A stretch of 64,000 nucleotides of DNA from Phyllobacterium pellucidum. Its GTDB lineage: Bacteria > Pseudomonadota > Alphaproteobacteria > Rhizobiales > Rhizobiaceae. The notes under the pieces are model-generated. The model saw only the letters and a list, made by a program, of their open reading frames with translations. It was not told where the DNA came from and made no database searches. The stretch is from contig NZ_JABUMX010000003.1 in assembly GCF_013327855.1 (NCBI RefSeq), forward strand, positions 434,001 to 498,000. Direction: 5' to 3'. Below, one piece after another: positions 1-11,229 of the stretch. The position numbers and the translations under genes are program-made. Each line of letters starts with the position of its first letter. Within the stretch, counting starts at the first letter, position 1.

Positions 1-964
1 AAATCGCGCGGTGCGGCTTGCCCATGAACTGGCTGAGCACGTTGAGGCGACCGCGGTGGGCCATGCCGAGGACGATCTCCTTGAGACCCATCGAACCGCC
101 GCGCTTGACGATCTGCTCCAGCGCCGGAATGAGCGCTTCGCCGCCGTCGAGACCGAAGCGCTTCGTGCCCTTGTACTTTACGTCGATGAACTGTTCGAAA
201 CCTTCCGCCTCGACGAGCTTGGAAAGGATGGCCTTCTTGCCTTCATTGGTGAAGGCAACGCCCTTGTCCGGGCCCTCGATGCGTTCCTGAATCCATGCCT
301 TCTCGACAGGATCAGAAATGTGCATGAATTCGACGCCGATCGTCGAGCAATAGGTGCGCTTGAGGATATCGAGCATCTGCGGGATCGTCGCGTATTCGAG
401 ACCCAGCACATTGTCGATGAAGATCTTGCGGTCGTAGTCGGCAGGCGAGAAACCATAGCTCTCCGGCGAAAGCTCGTTGTAATCCTCCTTGACCTCGGCG
501 AGGCCGAGCGGATCGAGCTTGGCGTGGAGATGGCCGCGCATGCGGTAGGCGCGGATCATCATGATGGCGCGCACGGAATCACGCGCGGCGTGGATGATGT
601 CGCTGTCCGAGGCGGTCAGAACGGGAGCAGCAGCGCCATTGGTCGCCGTGCCGTTGGCGGACTTCGCCTTCAGCTTATCGGTGATGTGCTTTTCAACTTC
701 GCCCCAATTGCCGTCGAGCGCCGAGACGAGTTCGCCATTGCTGGCGATAGGCCAATTCGGCTTTTCCCAGGACGCGCCCTTGGCGTTCTTGATGACGTCG
801 TCCTTTGCATCGTCGAGATTGGCGAAAAATTCCTGCCACTCAGATCCGACCGATGCCGGATCCTTTTCGTACTGGGCATGCAGCTCCTCGATATAGTGCG
901 CATTGCCGCCATAGAGGAACGAGGTAAGTGCGAAGATGTCGTTGGCCTGTTCTTGACGTGCCAT
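1..964 (-). CDS. sucA: 2-oxoglutarate dehydrogenase E1 component, 5' part only
   Basis: Thiamine-diphosphate E1 subunit of the 2-oxoglutarate dehydrogenase complex, which decarboxylates 2-oxoglutarate in the TCA cycle. Only the first 321 codons lie in the window; the gene runs off the left edge. Translation from the ATG at 964-962 starts MARQEQANDIF and includes SFLYGGNAHYIEELHAQY, the E1 N-terminal segment that docks E2, and later a GMAHRGRLNVL stretch near the edge, which belongs to the ThDP-binding core. It follows sucD in the same direction after a 165-base gap, giving mdh-sucC-sucD-sucA as in related Rhizobiales, where sucB and lpd usually come next (not visible here). Identification is secure; the full length cannot be judged. 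Confidence 0.93.
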   Translation of the reverse strand, partial: MARQEQANDIFALTSFLYGGNAHYIEELHAQYEKDPASVGSEWQEFFANLDDAKDDVIKNAKGASWEKPNWPIASNGELVSALDGNWGEVEKHITDKLKAKSANGTATNGAAAPVLTASDSDIIHAARDSVRAIMMIRAYRMRGHLHAKLDPLGLAEVKEDYNELSPESYGFSPADYDRKIFIDNVLGLEYATIPQMLDILKRTYCSTIGVEFMHISDPVEKAWIQERIEGPDKGVAFTNEGKKAILSKLVEAEGFEQFIDVKYKGTKRFGLDGGEALIPALEQIVKRGGSMGLKEIVLGMAHRGRLNVLSQFMGKPHRAI

Positions 965-1065
965 ATGTGTGACCGGAGTACCGACTCCGTCTCCCTTTGT
1001 GCGAGCTCGCCGGGCCTTCTGAGCCGGAAACGCTCTGGGTTGAGGCCAATCGGGCCCCGGGGATT

Positions 1066-1090
1066 GATCGGGGCGGAGCCCGCCCCAATC
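1066..1090. other. GC-rich hairpin between sucD and sucA
   Basis: An inverted repeat pairs 1066-1076 with 1080-1090, with one mismatch and a 3-base loop, inside the 165-base sucD-sucA gap. No T-run follows on either strand, so it is not a standard intrinsic terminator. It may stabilise or process the polycistronic mRNA; that is inference. Confidence 0.4.
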
Positions 1091-1129
1091 GATAGTTCTT
1101 CTTCGTCAGGCGTCTGGCGCCCGCCGGTG

Positions 1130-2044
1130 TCAGCCCTTGAGGACCTCGACCAGCGTCTTGCCAAGCTGCGCCGGTGAAGGCGAAACACGGATGCCCGCTG
1201 CCTCCATGGCAGCAATCTTGTCTTCCGCGCCGCCCTTGCCGCCGGAAATGACCGCGCCCGCATGACCCATCGTCCGGCCCGCAGGGGCCGTGCGGCCGGC
1301 AATGAAGCCGGCCATCGGCTTCTTACGGCCACGCTTGGCCTCGTCGGCGAGGAACTGCGCTGCATCTTCCTCAGCCGAGCCGCCGATTTCACCGATCATG
1401 ATGATCGACTTCGTCGCTTCGTCAGCGAGGAACATTTCCAGGACATCGATGAACTCGGTACCCTTGACCGGATCGCCGCCGATTCCGACAGCGGTCGTCT
1501 GGCCGAGGCCCTCGTTCGTCGTTTGGAACACTGCTTCATAGGTAAGTGTCCCGGAGCGGGATACAACACCCACCGAGCCTTTCATGAAGATGTTGCCCGG
1601 CATGATCCCGATCTTGCATTCCTCAGGCGTGAGAACGCCCGGGCAGTTCGGGCCGATCAGACGCGATGTCGAACGATCGAGACGCGCCTTGACCCGCACC
1701 ATGTCCATGACCGGGATGCCTTCGGTGATGCAGATGATCAAAGGAACTTCCGCATCGATGGCTTCGATGATGGCTTCGGCCGCGCCTGCAGGCGGCACAT
1801 AGATCACAGAGGCATTGGCGCCGGTGCGGTCCCTGCCTTCGGCAACCGAAGCGAAAATCGGCAGCTGCGCGCTGGCGCCGGTTGGCAACTTGCCTTCCCA
1901 GGTCTCGCCGCCCTTTTTCGGATGGATGCCGCCGACCATCTGCGTGCCGTAATAGGCGAGCGCCTGTTCGGTGTGGAAAGTACCGGTCTTGCCGGTCAGG
2001 CCCTGAACGAGAACCTTGGTGTCTTTGTTGACAAGAATAGACAT
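1130..2044 (-). CDS. sucD: Succinyl-CoA ligase, alpha subunit
   Basis: Alpha subunit of succinyl-CoA synthetase, which couples succinyl-CoA cleavage to NDP phosphorylation in the TCA cycle. The product is 304 aa, a usual length. The N-terminal CoA-binding Rossmann fold contains [17 protein letters not shown]. The phospho-histidine is in GHAGAVISG, His at about residue 261. The start ATG lies 3 bases after the sucC stop, so the two subunits are almost certainly translationally coupled and made in equal amounts. Nothing is odd in the sequence. Confidence 0.97.
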   Translation of the reverse strand: MSILVNKDTKVLVQGLTGKTGTFHTEQALAYYGTQMVGGIHPKKGGETWEGKLPTGASAQLPIFASVAEGRDRTGANASVIYVPPAGAAEAIIEAIDAEVPLIICITEGIPVMDMVRVKARLDRSTSRLIGPNCPGVLTPEECKIGIMPGNIFMKGSVGVVSRSGTLTYEAVFQTTNEGLGQTTAVGIGGDPVKGTEFIDVLEMFLADEATKSIIMIGEIGGSAEEDAAQFLADEAKRGRKKPMAGFIAGRTAPAGRTMGHAGAVISGGKGGAEDKIAAMEAAGIRVSPSPAQLGKTLVEVLKG

Positions 2045-2047
2045 GCC

Positions 2048-3244
2048 TTAGTTTCCCTTCACCGCCTTGACGATTTTCTGCGCTGCATCGTCGAGGTCGT
2101 CGGCCGACGTAACGTTAAGGCCGCTCTCGTTGATGATCTTCTTGCCAAGCTCGGCATTGGTGCCTTCGAGGCGCACCACGAGAGGAACCTTGAGACCGAC
2201 TTCCTTGACCGCCGCGATAACGCCCTCGGCAATGACATCGCACTTCATAATGCCGCCGAAGATGTTGATCAGGATGCCTTCCACGGCCGGATCGGCAGTG
2301 ATGATCTTGAACGCCGCCGTTACCTTCTCCTTGCTCGCGCCGCCGCCGACGTCGAGGAAGTTCGCCGGCTCAGCACCATAGAGCTTGATGATGTCCATCG
2401 TCGCCATGGCGAGGCCGGCGCCGTTGACCATGCAGCCGATATTGCCGTCGAGGGCGACATAGGCGAGGTCGTATTTCGACGCCTCGATCTCCTTGTCGTC
2501 CTCTTCCGAGACATCACGCAGTTCGACAACGTCAGGGTGGCGGAAAAGCGCATTGCCGTCGAAGGAGACCTTGGCGTCGAGAACGCGCAGGCGGCCATCC
2601 TTCATGACAATGAGCGGATTGACTTCGAGCAGGCTCATGTCCTTCTCGGTGAATGCCTTGTAGAGCGCCGGGAACAGCGCCTCCCCATCCTTGCGCGCTT
2701 CGCCGGTGAGGCCATAAGCGTCGCTGATCTTGGCGATATCATCCGCGGTCACGCCCCTTTCAGGATCGATCGCGACGGTGATGATCTTTTCTGGCGTATC
2801 GTGGGCGACGGCCTCGATGTCCATGCCGCCCTCGGTCGAAACGACAAAGGATGGGCGGCCGACCGAGCGGTCGACGAGGATCGACAGATAAAGTTCACGC
2901 TCGATATCGGCGCCGTCCTCGATATAAAGGCGGTTGACCTGCCTGCCGCCGGGGCCGGTCTGCTTGGTAACCAGCGTGTTTCCGAGCATTTCTTTGGCAT
3001 TGGCAACGACTTCCTCGACCGAGCGGGCCAGGCGAACGCCGCCCTTTGCGTCAGGGCCGAGTTCCTTGAACTTGCCCTTGCCGCGACCGCCCGCATGGAT
3101 CTGGCTCTTGACCACATAAAGCGGGCCCGGCAGCGTCTTTGCCCATTCTTCCGCCTGTTCGACGGAATAGACGGCAACGCCGTTGGCGATCGGCGCACCA
3201 AAAGTGTGCAGCAGACGTTTCGCCTGATATTCGTGAATATTCAT
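2048..3244 (-). CDS. sucC: Succinyl-CoA ligase, beta subunit (ADP-forming)
   Basis: Beta subunit of succinyl-CoA synthetase, carrying the nucleotide-binding ATP-grasp domain. The product is 398 aa, normal for the family, and starts [16 protein letters not shown], the typical N-terminus. Further family features are [16 protein letters not shown] and the C-terminal [12 protein letters not shown] and VVRLEGTN segments. It lies 64 bases downstream of mdh and directly upstream of sucD on the same strand, consistent with one mdh-sucCDA operon. Confidence 0.97.
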   Translation of the reverse strand: MNIHEYQAKRLLHTFGAPIANGVAVYSVEQAEEWAKTLPGPLYVVKSQIHAGGRGKGKFKELGPDAKGGVRLARSVEEVVANAKEMLGNTLVTKQTGPGGRQVNRLYIEDGADIERELYLSILVDRSVGRPSFVVSTEGGMDIEAVAHDTPEKIITVAIDPERGVTADDIAKISDAYGLTGEARKDGEALFPALYKAFTEKDMSLLEVNPLIVMKDGRLRVLDAKVSFDGNALFRHPDVVELRDVSEEDDKEIEASKYDLAYVALDGNIGCMVNGAGLAMATMDIIKLYGAEPANFLDVGGGASKEKVTAAFKIITADPAVEGILINIFGGIMKCDVIAEGVIAAVKEVGLKVPLVVRLEGTNAELGKKIINESGLNVTSADDLDDAAQKIVKAVKGN

Positions 3245-3308
3245 TTAGCTGTTTCCTCTCGAAAAATCCCCGCGCGGAGGATTGTTTCAGAATGGTCCGG
3301 GGCCGGAT

Positions 3309-4572
<1,264 letters not shown>

Positions 4573-5760
4573 CTAAACGCCCGCCGATTTCGGCTCCGCA
4601 CGCGAATGTGTTGTGCCGGTTGCAGCAATATAGTCTTCGCTCTGCATTTCGAAGAGCCGCGATGCCGTGCGGTCGAATTCGAATGCCTCGGTGCCGGTTT
4701 TGGCGTGGTAGAGTTGGTCGGGGGTAGCAGCAGCCGACATCACCAAGTGAACCTGGTTGTCGTAGAGAACATCGATGAGGATGATGAAGCGCTTCGCTTC
4801 GTTGCGACGAGGGTAGTCGAGGACGGGCACGTCGTCGATGAAGACTGTACGGTAGCGCTGGACAATCGCCATGTAGTCGGCCGCACCGAGCGGTTTCGAA
4901 CATAGGTCTGCGAAGCTGAAGCGGGCTGTGCCGCGCGTCGCTTGCGGGATCGAAACCGTGTGCCCCTTCACTTTCAAACTATCCGGCGAGACAACCGCTC
5001 CGTCTGTCGCCGCATGCCAGGCCGCGTCCATCTGCCGTTTTGTTTCGCCGCCGAGCGGCGAAAGATAGACCGGCAGATGATTGAGCTTTTCCAGGCGGTA
5101 GTCGGTGCGCGCGTCGAGACTGACGACATCGACATGTGTCTTGAGAAGCTCCACGAACGGCAGGAACAATTGCCTGTTGAGACCGTCGCGATAAAGATCG
5201 TCGGGCGCCACATTCGATGTTGCGACCAGAACCACACCCCGTTCGAACAAGGCACGGAAAAGCCGCGACAGGATCATGGCGTCTGCAATGTCGGTCACCG
5301 TGAATTCATCGAAGCACAGAACCCAGGCCTGCTCGGCCAAGGCCTCGGCAACGGGTGGAATCGGATCCTCCTGCTTGGTATCCCCGTTCTTCAGCGCCTG
5401 CCGGTGCGCATTGATGCGCTCGTGCACATCCGCCATGAAATCGAGAAAATGCGCACGTCGCTTGCGCTTTGCCGGAACAAGCTGGTGGAACATGTCCATC
5501 AGCATCGTCTTGCCGCGACCCACCTCGCCATGGATATAAAGGCCCTTGATAAAATCCCGCCGCGGCGCCTTTCGGCCGAAAAGCCAGCCGAGGGCGCTCG
5601 ACTTCGTCGCCAGTCGCGTCGTGGCCAATTCATGGATCAGCCGGTCGAAGCGATCCGCCAGGCGTTGCTGCGCCGGATCAGCCTCGATGTCGCCGGCAGC
5701 CACGAGCGCATCATAGCGCTCGCGGACCGAAGGAAAGACTTTCAGATTGTCGTGCGACAT
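4573..5760 (-). CDS. zapE: Cell division protein ZapE (AFG1-like ATPase)
   Basis: AFG1/ZapE-family P-loop ATPase. In E. coli ZapE associates with the Z ring, and in mitochondria the relative AFG1/LACE1 acts in protein quality control. The 395-aa product has Walker A in YIHGEVGRGKTMLMD (around residue 93), Walker B in LCFDEF, and sensor-type motifs VVLVATSNVAPDDLY and FIDDVPVL, all in family order. The C-terminus after about residue 370 is low in similarity to the core. It sits just upstream of mdh on the same strand, an arrangement seen in related Rhizobiales. Confidence 0.93.
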   Translation of the reverse strand: MSHDNLKVFPSVRERYDALVAAGDIEADPAQQRLADRFDRLIHELATTRLATKSSALGWLFGRKAPRRDFIKGLYIHGEVGRGKTMLMDMFHQLVPAKRKRRAHFLDFMADVHERINAHRQALKNGDTKQEDPIPPVAEALAEQAWVLCFDEFTVTDIADAMILSRLFRALFERGVVLVATSNVAPDDLYRDGLNRQLFLPFVELLKTHVDVVSLDARTDYRLEKLNHLPVYLSPLGGETKRQMDAAWHAATDGAVVSPDSLKVKGHTVSIPQATRGTARFSFADLCSKPLGAADYMAIVQRYRTVFIDDVPVLDYPRRNEAKRFIILIDVLYDNQVHLVMSAAATPDQLYHAKTGTEAFEFDRTASRLFEMQSEDYIAATGTTHSRAEPKSAGV

Positions 5761-5811
5761 GCGCGGTGCAGTCTCCGCGGGCGCCGGCGGATGCCAGCGC
5801 GCCGTGCTTCG

Positions 5812-6348
5812 TTATCGCGACAGACGCAGCGACTGTCCGCCGGATGTCTGGCCGTCGAAGCTCGACTGGCCCGTAGAATAGAGCTTGGCGACCGTGCCAC
5901 CCGCCGCATCAAACAGCGTCAGCTGCTTGCCGCTCACTGCCCACGACGAGAGGTTGGCGAGTTCGCCCGGGCAACGCAACGGACCGGCGCGGTAACCCTG
6001 GCCGAACTTGGTCTGCGGTGTCGCGATCTTGCAGCTCTGGCCGCCCATCGAAGCATTCCACACACCGGCGACGCTGCCGGCGGTCAAATCCGGCGCATTT
6101 TCCGGCGGGATTGCGGCAACCTGGGTGTTTGGTTGGGTACCGGTCCCCGGGGTGCCCGTGGTCGGAGCGGTCGGAAATTGATTTGCGCCACCGGGCGGCG
6201 GCAACTGGCTCGAACTCACGCTACCGGACGGTGCCGGCTGAAGCGGGGCGGGACCCGAAGACACGGGGTCAAGCCGCGAACTCTGGCATCCTGCCAGTAC
6301 CATGCCTACAGCGGCAACGGTCAGCAAATTGACTTTCAAAGACCCCAT
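5812..6348 (-). CDS. omp19: Omp19-like outer-membrane lipoprotein, AprI/Inh protease-inhibitor family
   Basis: Predicted lipoprotein of 178 aa, close in length and sequence pattern to Brucella Omp19, a surface lipoprotein reported to inhibit proteases. From the ATG at 6348 it has a signal peptide ending in the lipobox VLAGC (lipidated Cys21), then a Pro/Gly/Thr-rich linker to about residue 80. An Inh-type beta-barrel domain follows, with GVWNASMGGQSCKIATPQ, a conserved Cys pair (GQSCKIAT and LRCPGELA) and GGQSLRLSR at the end. A longer reading from 6531 is possible but adds 61 residues ahead of a complete signal peptide, so the shorter start is preferred. It is separated from zapE by 51 bases and divergent from dapF. 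Confidence 0.88.
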   Translation of the reverse strand: MGSLKVNLLTVAAVGMVLAGCQSSRLDPVSSGPAPLQPAPSGSVSSSQLPPPGGANQFPTAPTTGTPGTGTQPNTQVAAIPPENAPDLTAGSVAGVWNASMGGQSCKIATPQTKFGQGYRAGPLRCPGELANLSSWAVSGKQLTLFDAAGGTVAKLYSTGQSSFDGQTSGGQSLRLSR

Positions 6349-6739
6349 AACCTCAGCTCTCCATCTGCGCATTCGAACTCCGGAATGCGATTCCATTTGG
6401 CAAATATTAACCGCGATACAAAGGTGAACTCGGCGAAATTTCAACCCGCGCATCGAAAAAATAGCCACATTCAAAGCCCAATCGGCGGCAAGAATTCGCG
6501 AAAGTAGCCGGAAATGACAATATCGCCACACCTTGCACGTGCTGACGTCCGCATACGTATATTGGCGCCATTAACCAATTCAACCATTTCAAGGTGAATA
6601 AAGTCTTATATCGAAACGCTTTGCCCGACGCCTCCGTCCGCGACACCATTGATTACTGGCGGCACTGGCAATTTTCCACCAATTCCGCCATATAGGCCCC
6701 ATATGAATGGGAAGTGACGTCAACGGGCAAGCAACAGGC
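6349..6739. other. Divergent intergenic region between omp19 and dapF
   Basis: 391 bases with no convincing gene. It contains the dapF promoter candidate at 6666-6694 on the plus strand and should contain the omp19 promoter on the minus strand, which I could not place. An AT-rich stretch lies around 6560-6625. Confidence 0.5.
6666..6694 (+). promoter_or_regulatory. Candidate sigma70-type promoter of dapF
   Basis: TGGCAA at 6666-6671 and CATATA at 6689-6694 are separated by 17 bases. The -10 context CCATATAGGCCCC is identical to that in front of tRNA-Gly at 48411, which supports it. Transcription would begin near 6701, so a start codon at 6707 would be almost leaderless. This favours the ATG at 6740. 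Confidence 0.5.
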
Positions 6740-7633
6740 ATGGCAGGACAGGTGCAATTTGCGAAGATGAACGGCCTTGGCAACGAAATCATCGTTGCTG
6801 ACATGCGCGGCCGTGCCGATCGCATTGCCCCCCACGCAGCCATTGCACTCGACCATGATCCGGCGACGAAGTTCGATCAGATCATGGCAATCCACGACCC
6901 GCGAACCGTCGGAACCGAAGCCTATATCGAGATCATCAATTCGGATGGCAGCCAGGCGCAGGCATGCGGCAACGGTATGCGTTGCGTCGTGCAGGCACTC
7001 AGCGCCGAAACGGACAAGCGCGCCTTCACATTCGAGACGATCGCCGGAATCCTCACGGCGCAGGAACATGCCGACGGCCAGATTTCCGTCGACATGGGTA
7101 TTCCGCGCTTCGACTGGCGCGACATTCCGCTCGCCGAACCCTTCCACGATACGCGCCGGATCGAGCTTCAGATCGGGCCGATCGATGCGCCAGTCCTGCA
7201 CTCGCCCTCCGTCGCGAGCATGGGCAATCCGCATGCCATCTTCTGGGTCGATCAGGATGTCTGGACCTACGACCTCGAACGCTTCGGACCGCTTCTCGAG
7301 AATCATCCCATCTTTCCCGAGCGCGCCAATATCTCCATCGCTCATGTGACCAGCCGCAATGCCCTGACGTTGCGCACGTGGGAACGTGGCGCCGGCCTTA
7401 CGCGCGCCTGCGGTTCGGCCGCCTGCGCCGCTGCCGCTTCCGCTGCGCGTACCGGACGCACCGACCGTACCGTGACCGTTACCGTGCCCGGCGGCCCGTT
7501 GCTGATCGAATGGCTCGACAACGACCATGTCATCATGACCGGACCGGCCGAGTGGGAATTTGCCGGCAGCCTCGACCCGCAAACCGGCGCTTGGCAGCGC
7601 GAAGAAGCGGCATCGTCGCAGGGAGCCGCCTGA
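6740..7633 (+). CDS. dapF: Diaminopimelate epimerase
   Basis: Interconverts LL- and meso-diaminopimelate for lysine and peptidoglycan synthesis, a PLP-independent two-cysteine racemase. The catalytic cysteines are in ACGNGMRC (Cys76) and RACGSAACA (Cys224), in the family spacing. [10 protein letters not shown] near the start and GNPHAIFW in the middle are also typical. The ATG at 6740 (297 aa) places the conserved MNGLGN motif at residue 10, as usual; an ATG at 6707 is in frame but lies too close to the predicted transcription start. The stop overlaps the mtaB start codon (ATGA-type), so the two are coupled. Confidence 0.95.
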   Translation: MAGQVQFAKMNGLGNEIIVADMRGRADRIAPHAAIALDHDPATKFDQIMAIHDPRTVGTEAYIEIINSDGSQAQACGNGMRCVVQALSAETDKRAFTFETIAGILTAQEHADGQISVDMGIPRFDWRDIPLAEPFHDTRRIELQIGPIDAPVLHSPSVASMGNPHAIFWVDQDVWTYDLERFGPLLENHPIFPERANISIAHVTSRNALTLRTWERGAGLTRACGSAACAAAASAARTGRTDRTVTVTVPGGPLLIEWLDNDHVIMTGPAEWEFAGSLDPQTGAWQREEAASSQGAA

Positions 7634-8916
7634 TGGGCGTCGACGTCGTCACGTTCGGCTGCCGTCTCAATACCTATGAGTCGGAAGTGATGAAGCGCGA
7701 GGCCGATGCAGCCGGTCTCGGCACGCTGGAAAATGGCGCCATCATTTTCAACACCTGTGCCGTAACCAGCGAGGCGGTACGCCAGGCCCGGCAGGCGATC
7801 CGCAAGGCCCGGCGTGACAATCCCGCAGCACGGATCATCGTCACGGGCTGCGCCGCGCAGACGGAAGCCGAAGCATTCGCCGAAATGGACGAGGTCGACC
7901 TCGTGCTCGGCAACGAGGAAAAGCTCAAGTCGAACTCCTACCGCATGCTGCCTGATTTTGGCGTCAACCAGTTCGAGAAGGTTCGGGTCAACGACATCAT
8001 GGAGGTGCGCGAAACCGCATCGCACATGGTCGACGCCATCGAGGGCCGCGCCCGCGCCTTCGTGCAGGTCCAGAACGGCTGTGACCACCGCTGCACCTTC
8101 TGTATCATTCCCTATGGGCGTGGCAACTCACGCTCCGTCCCGATGGGCGGTGTGGTCGAACAGGTGAAGCGACTGGTCGGCAATGGCTACGCCGAAGTGG
8201 TCCTCACCGGCGTCGACATGACAAGCTACGGGCCCGACCTGCCGGGAAACCTGCGCCTTGGCAAATTGGTCAAGACGGTACTGAAATCGGTTCCGGACTT
8301 AAAGCGGCTGCGTCTTTCCTCGATTGACTCCATCGAGGCCGACGACGATCTGATGGAAGCGCTCGCGACGGAGCCGCGGCTGATGCCGCATTTGCATCTC
8401 TCGCTCCAGTCCGGCGACAACATGATCCTGAAACGCATGAAGCGCCGGCATGCGCGGGAGAATTCGATCGCATTCTGCGCCGAAGTCCGGACGATCCGTC
8501 CCGACATCGTGTTCGGCGCCGATATCATCGCCGGTTTTCCCACCGAAACGGATGAGATGTTTGAAAACTCCATCCGCATTGTTGAAGAATGCGGCCTGAC
8601 AAACCTGCATGTCTTCCCGTTCAGTCCCCGCAAGGGAACGCCCGCGGCCCGTATGCCGCAGATCGAACGCAGCATCGTCAAGCAACGGGCAGCACGGCTG
8701 CGCGCGGCGGGCGATGCGGCATACAACAGGCATCTCGACGGGCTCATCGGCACCACGCAGAAGGTTCTCGTTGAACGCGACGGCATGGGACGCACCGAGG
8801 GCTTCACGCTCGTCGGCATCGACGGCGGCGTTGCGGGCCAAATAATCGAGCGGACGATCGGCGGGCACGACGGTAACAAGCTGCTGGCAACCGGTCGCGA
8901 CCGGCGCGCAGCATAA
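7633..8916 (+). CDS. mtaB: tRNA t6A37 methylthiotransferase MtaB
   Basis: Radical-SAM enzyme that converts t6A to ms2t6A at position 37 of tRNAs reading ANN codons. The N-terminal UPF0004 domain has the three cluster cysteines in FGCRLNTYESE, FNTCAVTSEA and VTGCAAQ. The radical-SAM cluster is in GCDHRCTFCIIPYGRG (Cys150, 154, 157), and a TRAM-like C-terminal segment follows (LVERDGMGRTEGFTLV). The product is 427 aa, normal for the family. It starts within the dapF stop codon. The dapF-mtaB-ftsY order is common in Rhizobiales. Confidence 0.95.
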   Translation: MGVDVVTFGCRLNTYESEVMKREADAAGLGTLENGAIIFNTCAVTSEAVRQARQAIRKARRDNPAARIIVTGCAAQTEAEAFAEMDEVDLVLGNEEKLKSNSYRMLPDFGVNQFEKVRVNDIMEVRETASHMVDAIEGRARAFVQVQNGCDHRCTFCIIPYGRGNSRSVPMGGVVEQVKRLVGNGYAEVVLTGVDMTSYGPDLPGNLRLGKLVKTVLKSVPDLKRLRLSSIDSIEADDDLMEALATEPRLMPHLHLSLQSGDNMILKRMKRRHARENSIAFCAEVRTIRPDIVFGADIIAGFPTETDEMFENSIRIVEECGLTNLHVFPFSPRKGTPAARMPQIERSIVKQRAARLRAAGDAAYNRHLDGLIGTTQKVLVERDGMGRTEGFTLVGIDGGVAGQIIERTIGGHDGNKLLATGRDRRAA

Positions 8917-8933
8917 CAGGCAAAGCAGCATTC

Positions 8934-10511
8934 ATGGCTCTGGGGTTCATCAAGAAGATTTTCTCCTTCGGTAAGAAGGAGGTCGAAGAGGTTTCCGCAG
9001 AAGAACCGCAGGTTGCAGCGGAGGCTCAGGAAAGCCTCGCCGCGCCTGCTGATGACACCGTGGCGTCCGCGCCGTCGGTCGAGGAAGCTGTGGAAGAGGC
9101 GGCAGTTCTGCCAGCCGAAGCGCTCGGCGCCATTGAGGTTGAGTCGCCGGTTGCGGACGAGCCCGCGACGAAGCCGGAAACTGTAGCGGAATCCGAACCC
9201 GAAATTCTGCCAGAAATTGCCCCAGTCGTGGTCGAGCAGGTCGAAGCCGCAGCGGAAGCGAGCGGGCGGGCCGAACCCGAACATATACCAGCCTTCGAAC
9301 CACACGCAGTCCCGGTCGAATCCGCGCCCGTTCCCGAGGAACCTGAACCCGAGCCGGAAGCTGCCGACGAACCGTCAGGGATCGCGATCGACATGATCCC
9401 TGGCCCGATGGATGACGCGGATATCGGGCCGGTCGAAATTCCGGCCCCGGAAGCGCCAACGGCGGATATCGAGCCCGCGGGAGCCGTCGATACACCGGCA
9501 CCTGTCGCCAAGCCGTCCACCAACAAAGTGACAGTGACCAGGTTCGTAGAGGACAAGAAGCCGGATGAGCCCTTGCCCGCTGAGCCGGCCAGGCGACTCT
9601 CCTGGTTCGAGCGCTTGCGCAAGGGCTTGTCGCGCTCGTCGCAGCAGCTCGGCGATTCGATTGGCGGGATCTTCACCAAGCGCAAGCTCGATGAAGATAC
9701 GCTGCAGGATCTTGAGGATGTCCTCATCCAGGCCGATCTCGGCATGGAAACCGCCATTCGCGTTACCGACGCATTGAGTGCAACGCGCTATGGCAAGGAT
9801 ATCAGCACCGATGAAGTGCGCACCATCATGGCGACCGAGATCGAGAAGGTTTTGGGACCCGTCGCCAAGCCGCTTGAACTCGACCTATCCCACAAGCCGC
9901 ATGTGATCCTCGTGGTCGGCGTCAACGGCACCGGCAAGACGACGACCATCGGCAAGCTTGCCGCCAAGCTGACGGCCGGCGGCCTCAACGTCATGCTTGC
10001 GGCCGGAGATACTTTCCGCGCCGCCGCAATCGAACAGCTGCACATCTGGGGCAAGCGCACCGGCGCGCCGGTCGTATCGTCCAAGCTCGGCGCGGATGCC
10101 GCGGGCCTTGCCTTCGATGCCTGGAAACAAGCCAAGGAAGCCGGCAGCGACGTCCTGATCATCGATACCGCAGGCCGGCTGCAGAACCGCGCGGAACTGA
10201 TGGAAGAACTCGCGAAGATCGTTCGCGTGCTCGGCAAGCACGATCCCGATGCCCCGCATACGGTGTTGCAGACGCTCGACGCCACCACCGGGCAGAACGC
10301 CCTCAACCAGGTCGAAATCTTCAAGAACATCGCCGGCGTGAACGGCCTTGTCATGACCAAGCTTGACGGCACCGCGCGCGGTGGCATTCTTGTGGCCATA
10401 TCGGCCAAGCACAAACTGCCTGTCTATTTCATCGGCGTCGGCGAACAGGTCGATGACCTCGAACCCTTCGCCGCCAAAGATTTCGCCAAAGCCATCGCGG
10501 GAGTCGCATAA
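8934..10511 (+). CDS. ftsY: Signal recognition particle receptor FtsY
   Basis: SRP receptor GTPase that delivers ribosome-nascent chain complexes to SecYEG. The 525-aa product begins with a basic stretch ([14 protein letters not shown]), then a low-complexity acidic region rich in Glu, Pro and Ala to about residue 205. The N domain follows ([20 protein letters not shown]), then the G domain with [10 protein letters not shown] near residue 329, DTFRAAA, DTAGR, and [10 protein letters not shown]. It starts 17 bases after mtaB, and its stop shares a base with the yciB start. The acidic A domain is variable in the family and long here. Confidence 0.96.
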   Translation: MALGFIKKIFSFGKKEVEEVSAEEPQVAAEAQESLAAPADDTVASAPSVEEAVEEAAVLPAEALGAIEVESPVADEPATKPETVAESEPEILPEIAPVVVEQVEAAAEASGRAEPEHIPAFEPHAVPVESAPVPEEPEPEPEAADEPSGIAIDMIPGPMDDADIGPVEIPAPEAPTADIEPAGAVDTPAPVAKPSTNKVTVTRFVEDKKPDEPLPAEPARRLSWFERLRKGLSRSSQQLGDSIGGIFTKRKLDEDTLQDLEDVLIQADLGMETAIRVTDALSATRYGKDISTDEVRTIMATEIEKVLGPVAKPLELDLSHKPHVILVVGVNGTGKTTTIGKLAAKLTAGGLNVMLAAGDTFRAAAIEQLHIWGKRTGAPVVSSKLGADAAGLAFDAWKQAKEAGSDVLIIDTAGRLQNRAELMEELAKIVRVLGKHDPDAPHTVLQTLDATTGQNALNQVEIFKNIAGVNGLVMTKLDGTARGGILVAISAKHKLPVYFIGVGEQVDDLEPFAAKDFAKAIAGVA

Positions 10512-11179
10512 TGGACCAATCAGTATTCGAACGCGACCCGTCGGATCCGGCACACAAGGACGTCAATCCATTCCTCAAGCTGGCGCTTGAACTCGGCCCG
10601 CTCATGGTCTTCTTCTTCGCCAATTCGCGTGGGGAATGGCTGGTCGAACACCTTCCTTTCCTCGCCAATATTGGCGGTCCGATCTTCATCGCGACCGCCT
10701 TGTTCATGGTGGCGACGGCGGTGGCGCTCGGCGCCTCCTGGCTCCTTTTGCGTACCCTGCCGATCATGCCGCTCGTATCCGGCATCGTTGTGTTCGTCTT
10801 TGGCGCGCTGACTTTGTGGCTTCACAATGAAACCTTCATCAAGATCAAGCCGACGATCATAAACACGCTGTTCGGCCTCATCCTGCTTGGTGGTCTCTTC
10901 TTCGGCAAATCGCTGCTCGGCTACGTCTTCGACAGCGCCTTCCGGCTGAACGCCGAAGGCTGGCGCAAGCTTACGCTGCGTTGGGGCATCTTCTTCCTGT
11001 TCCTGGCAGTCCTGAATGAAGTGATCTGGCGCAGTTTCTCGACGGACTTCTGGGTCGCCTTCAAGGTGTGGGGCACGATGCCGCTCACCCTCATCTTCAC
11101 CTTTGCCCAGATGCCGCTGGTCATGAAGTATTCCCTCGACCAGCCGGCTGCCGAAAAGGCAGGCAATAAGGGCAAGTAG
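10511..11179 (+). CDS. yciB: Inner-membrane septation protein A (YciB/IspZ family)
   Basis: Polytopic inner-membrane protein of 222 aa linked in enterics to septation and envelope integrity. The sequence shows a hydrophilic N-terminus, then about five to six membrane segments. Family signatures are [29 protein letters not shown], and the C-terminal [17 protein letters not shown]. The start codon overlaps the ftsY stop, so the gene closes the dapF-mtaB-ftsY-yciB run. It converges with ccmG across a 50-base gap. Confidence 0.93.
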   Translation: MDQSVFERDPSDPAHKDVNPFLKLALELGPLMVFFFANSRGEWLVEHLPFLANIGGPIFIATALFMVATAVALGASWLLLRTLPIMPLVSGIVVFVFGALTLWLHNETFIKIKPTIINTLFGLILLGGLFFGKSLLGYVFDSAFRLNAEGWRKLTLRWGIFFLFLAVLNEVIWRSFSTDFWVAFKVWGTMPLTLIFTFAQMPLVMKYSLDQPAAEKAGNKGK

Positions 11180-11229
11180 CTCCGCCTCACTCCAGCGGAA
11201 GACGGAATGATTTAAGCTGCCCTCGACGA

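Noticed and set aside
4942..6507. A 521-codon plus-strand open frame
   Set aside because: Antisense to zapE and the omp19-like gene; no domain or credible ribosome site.
6653..7582. A 309-codon minus-strand frame opposite dapF
   Set aside because: dapF has both catalytic cysteines and a promoter; the opposite frame is a composition artefact.
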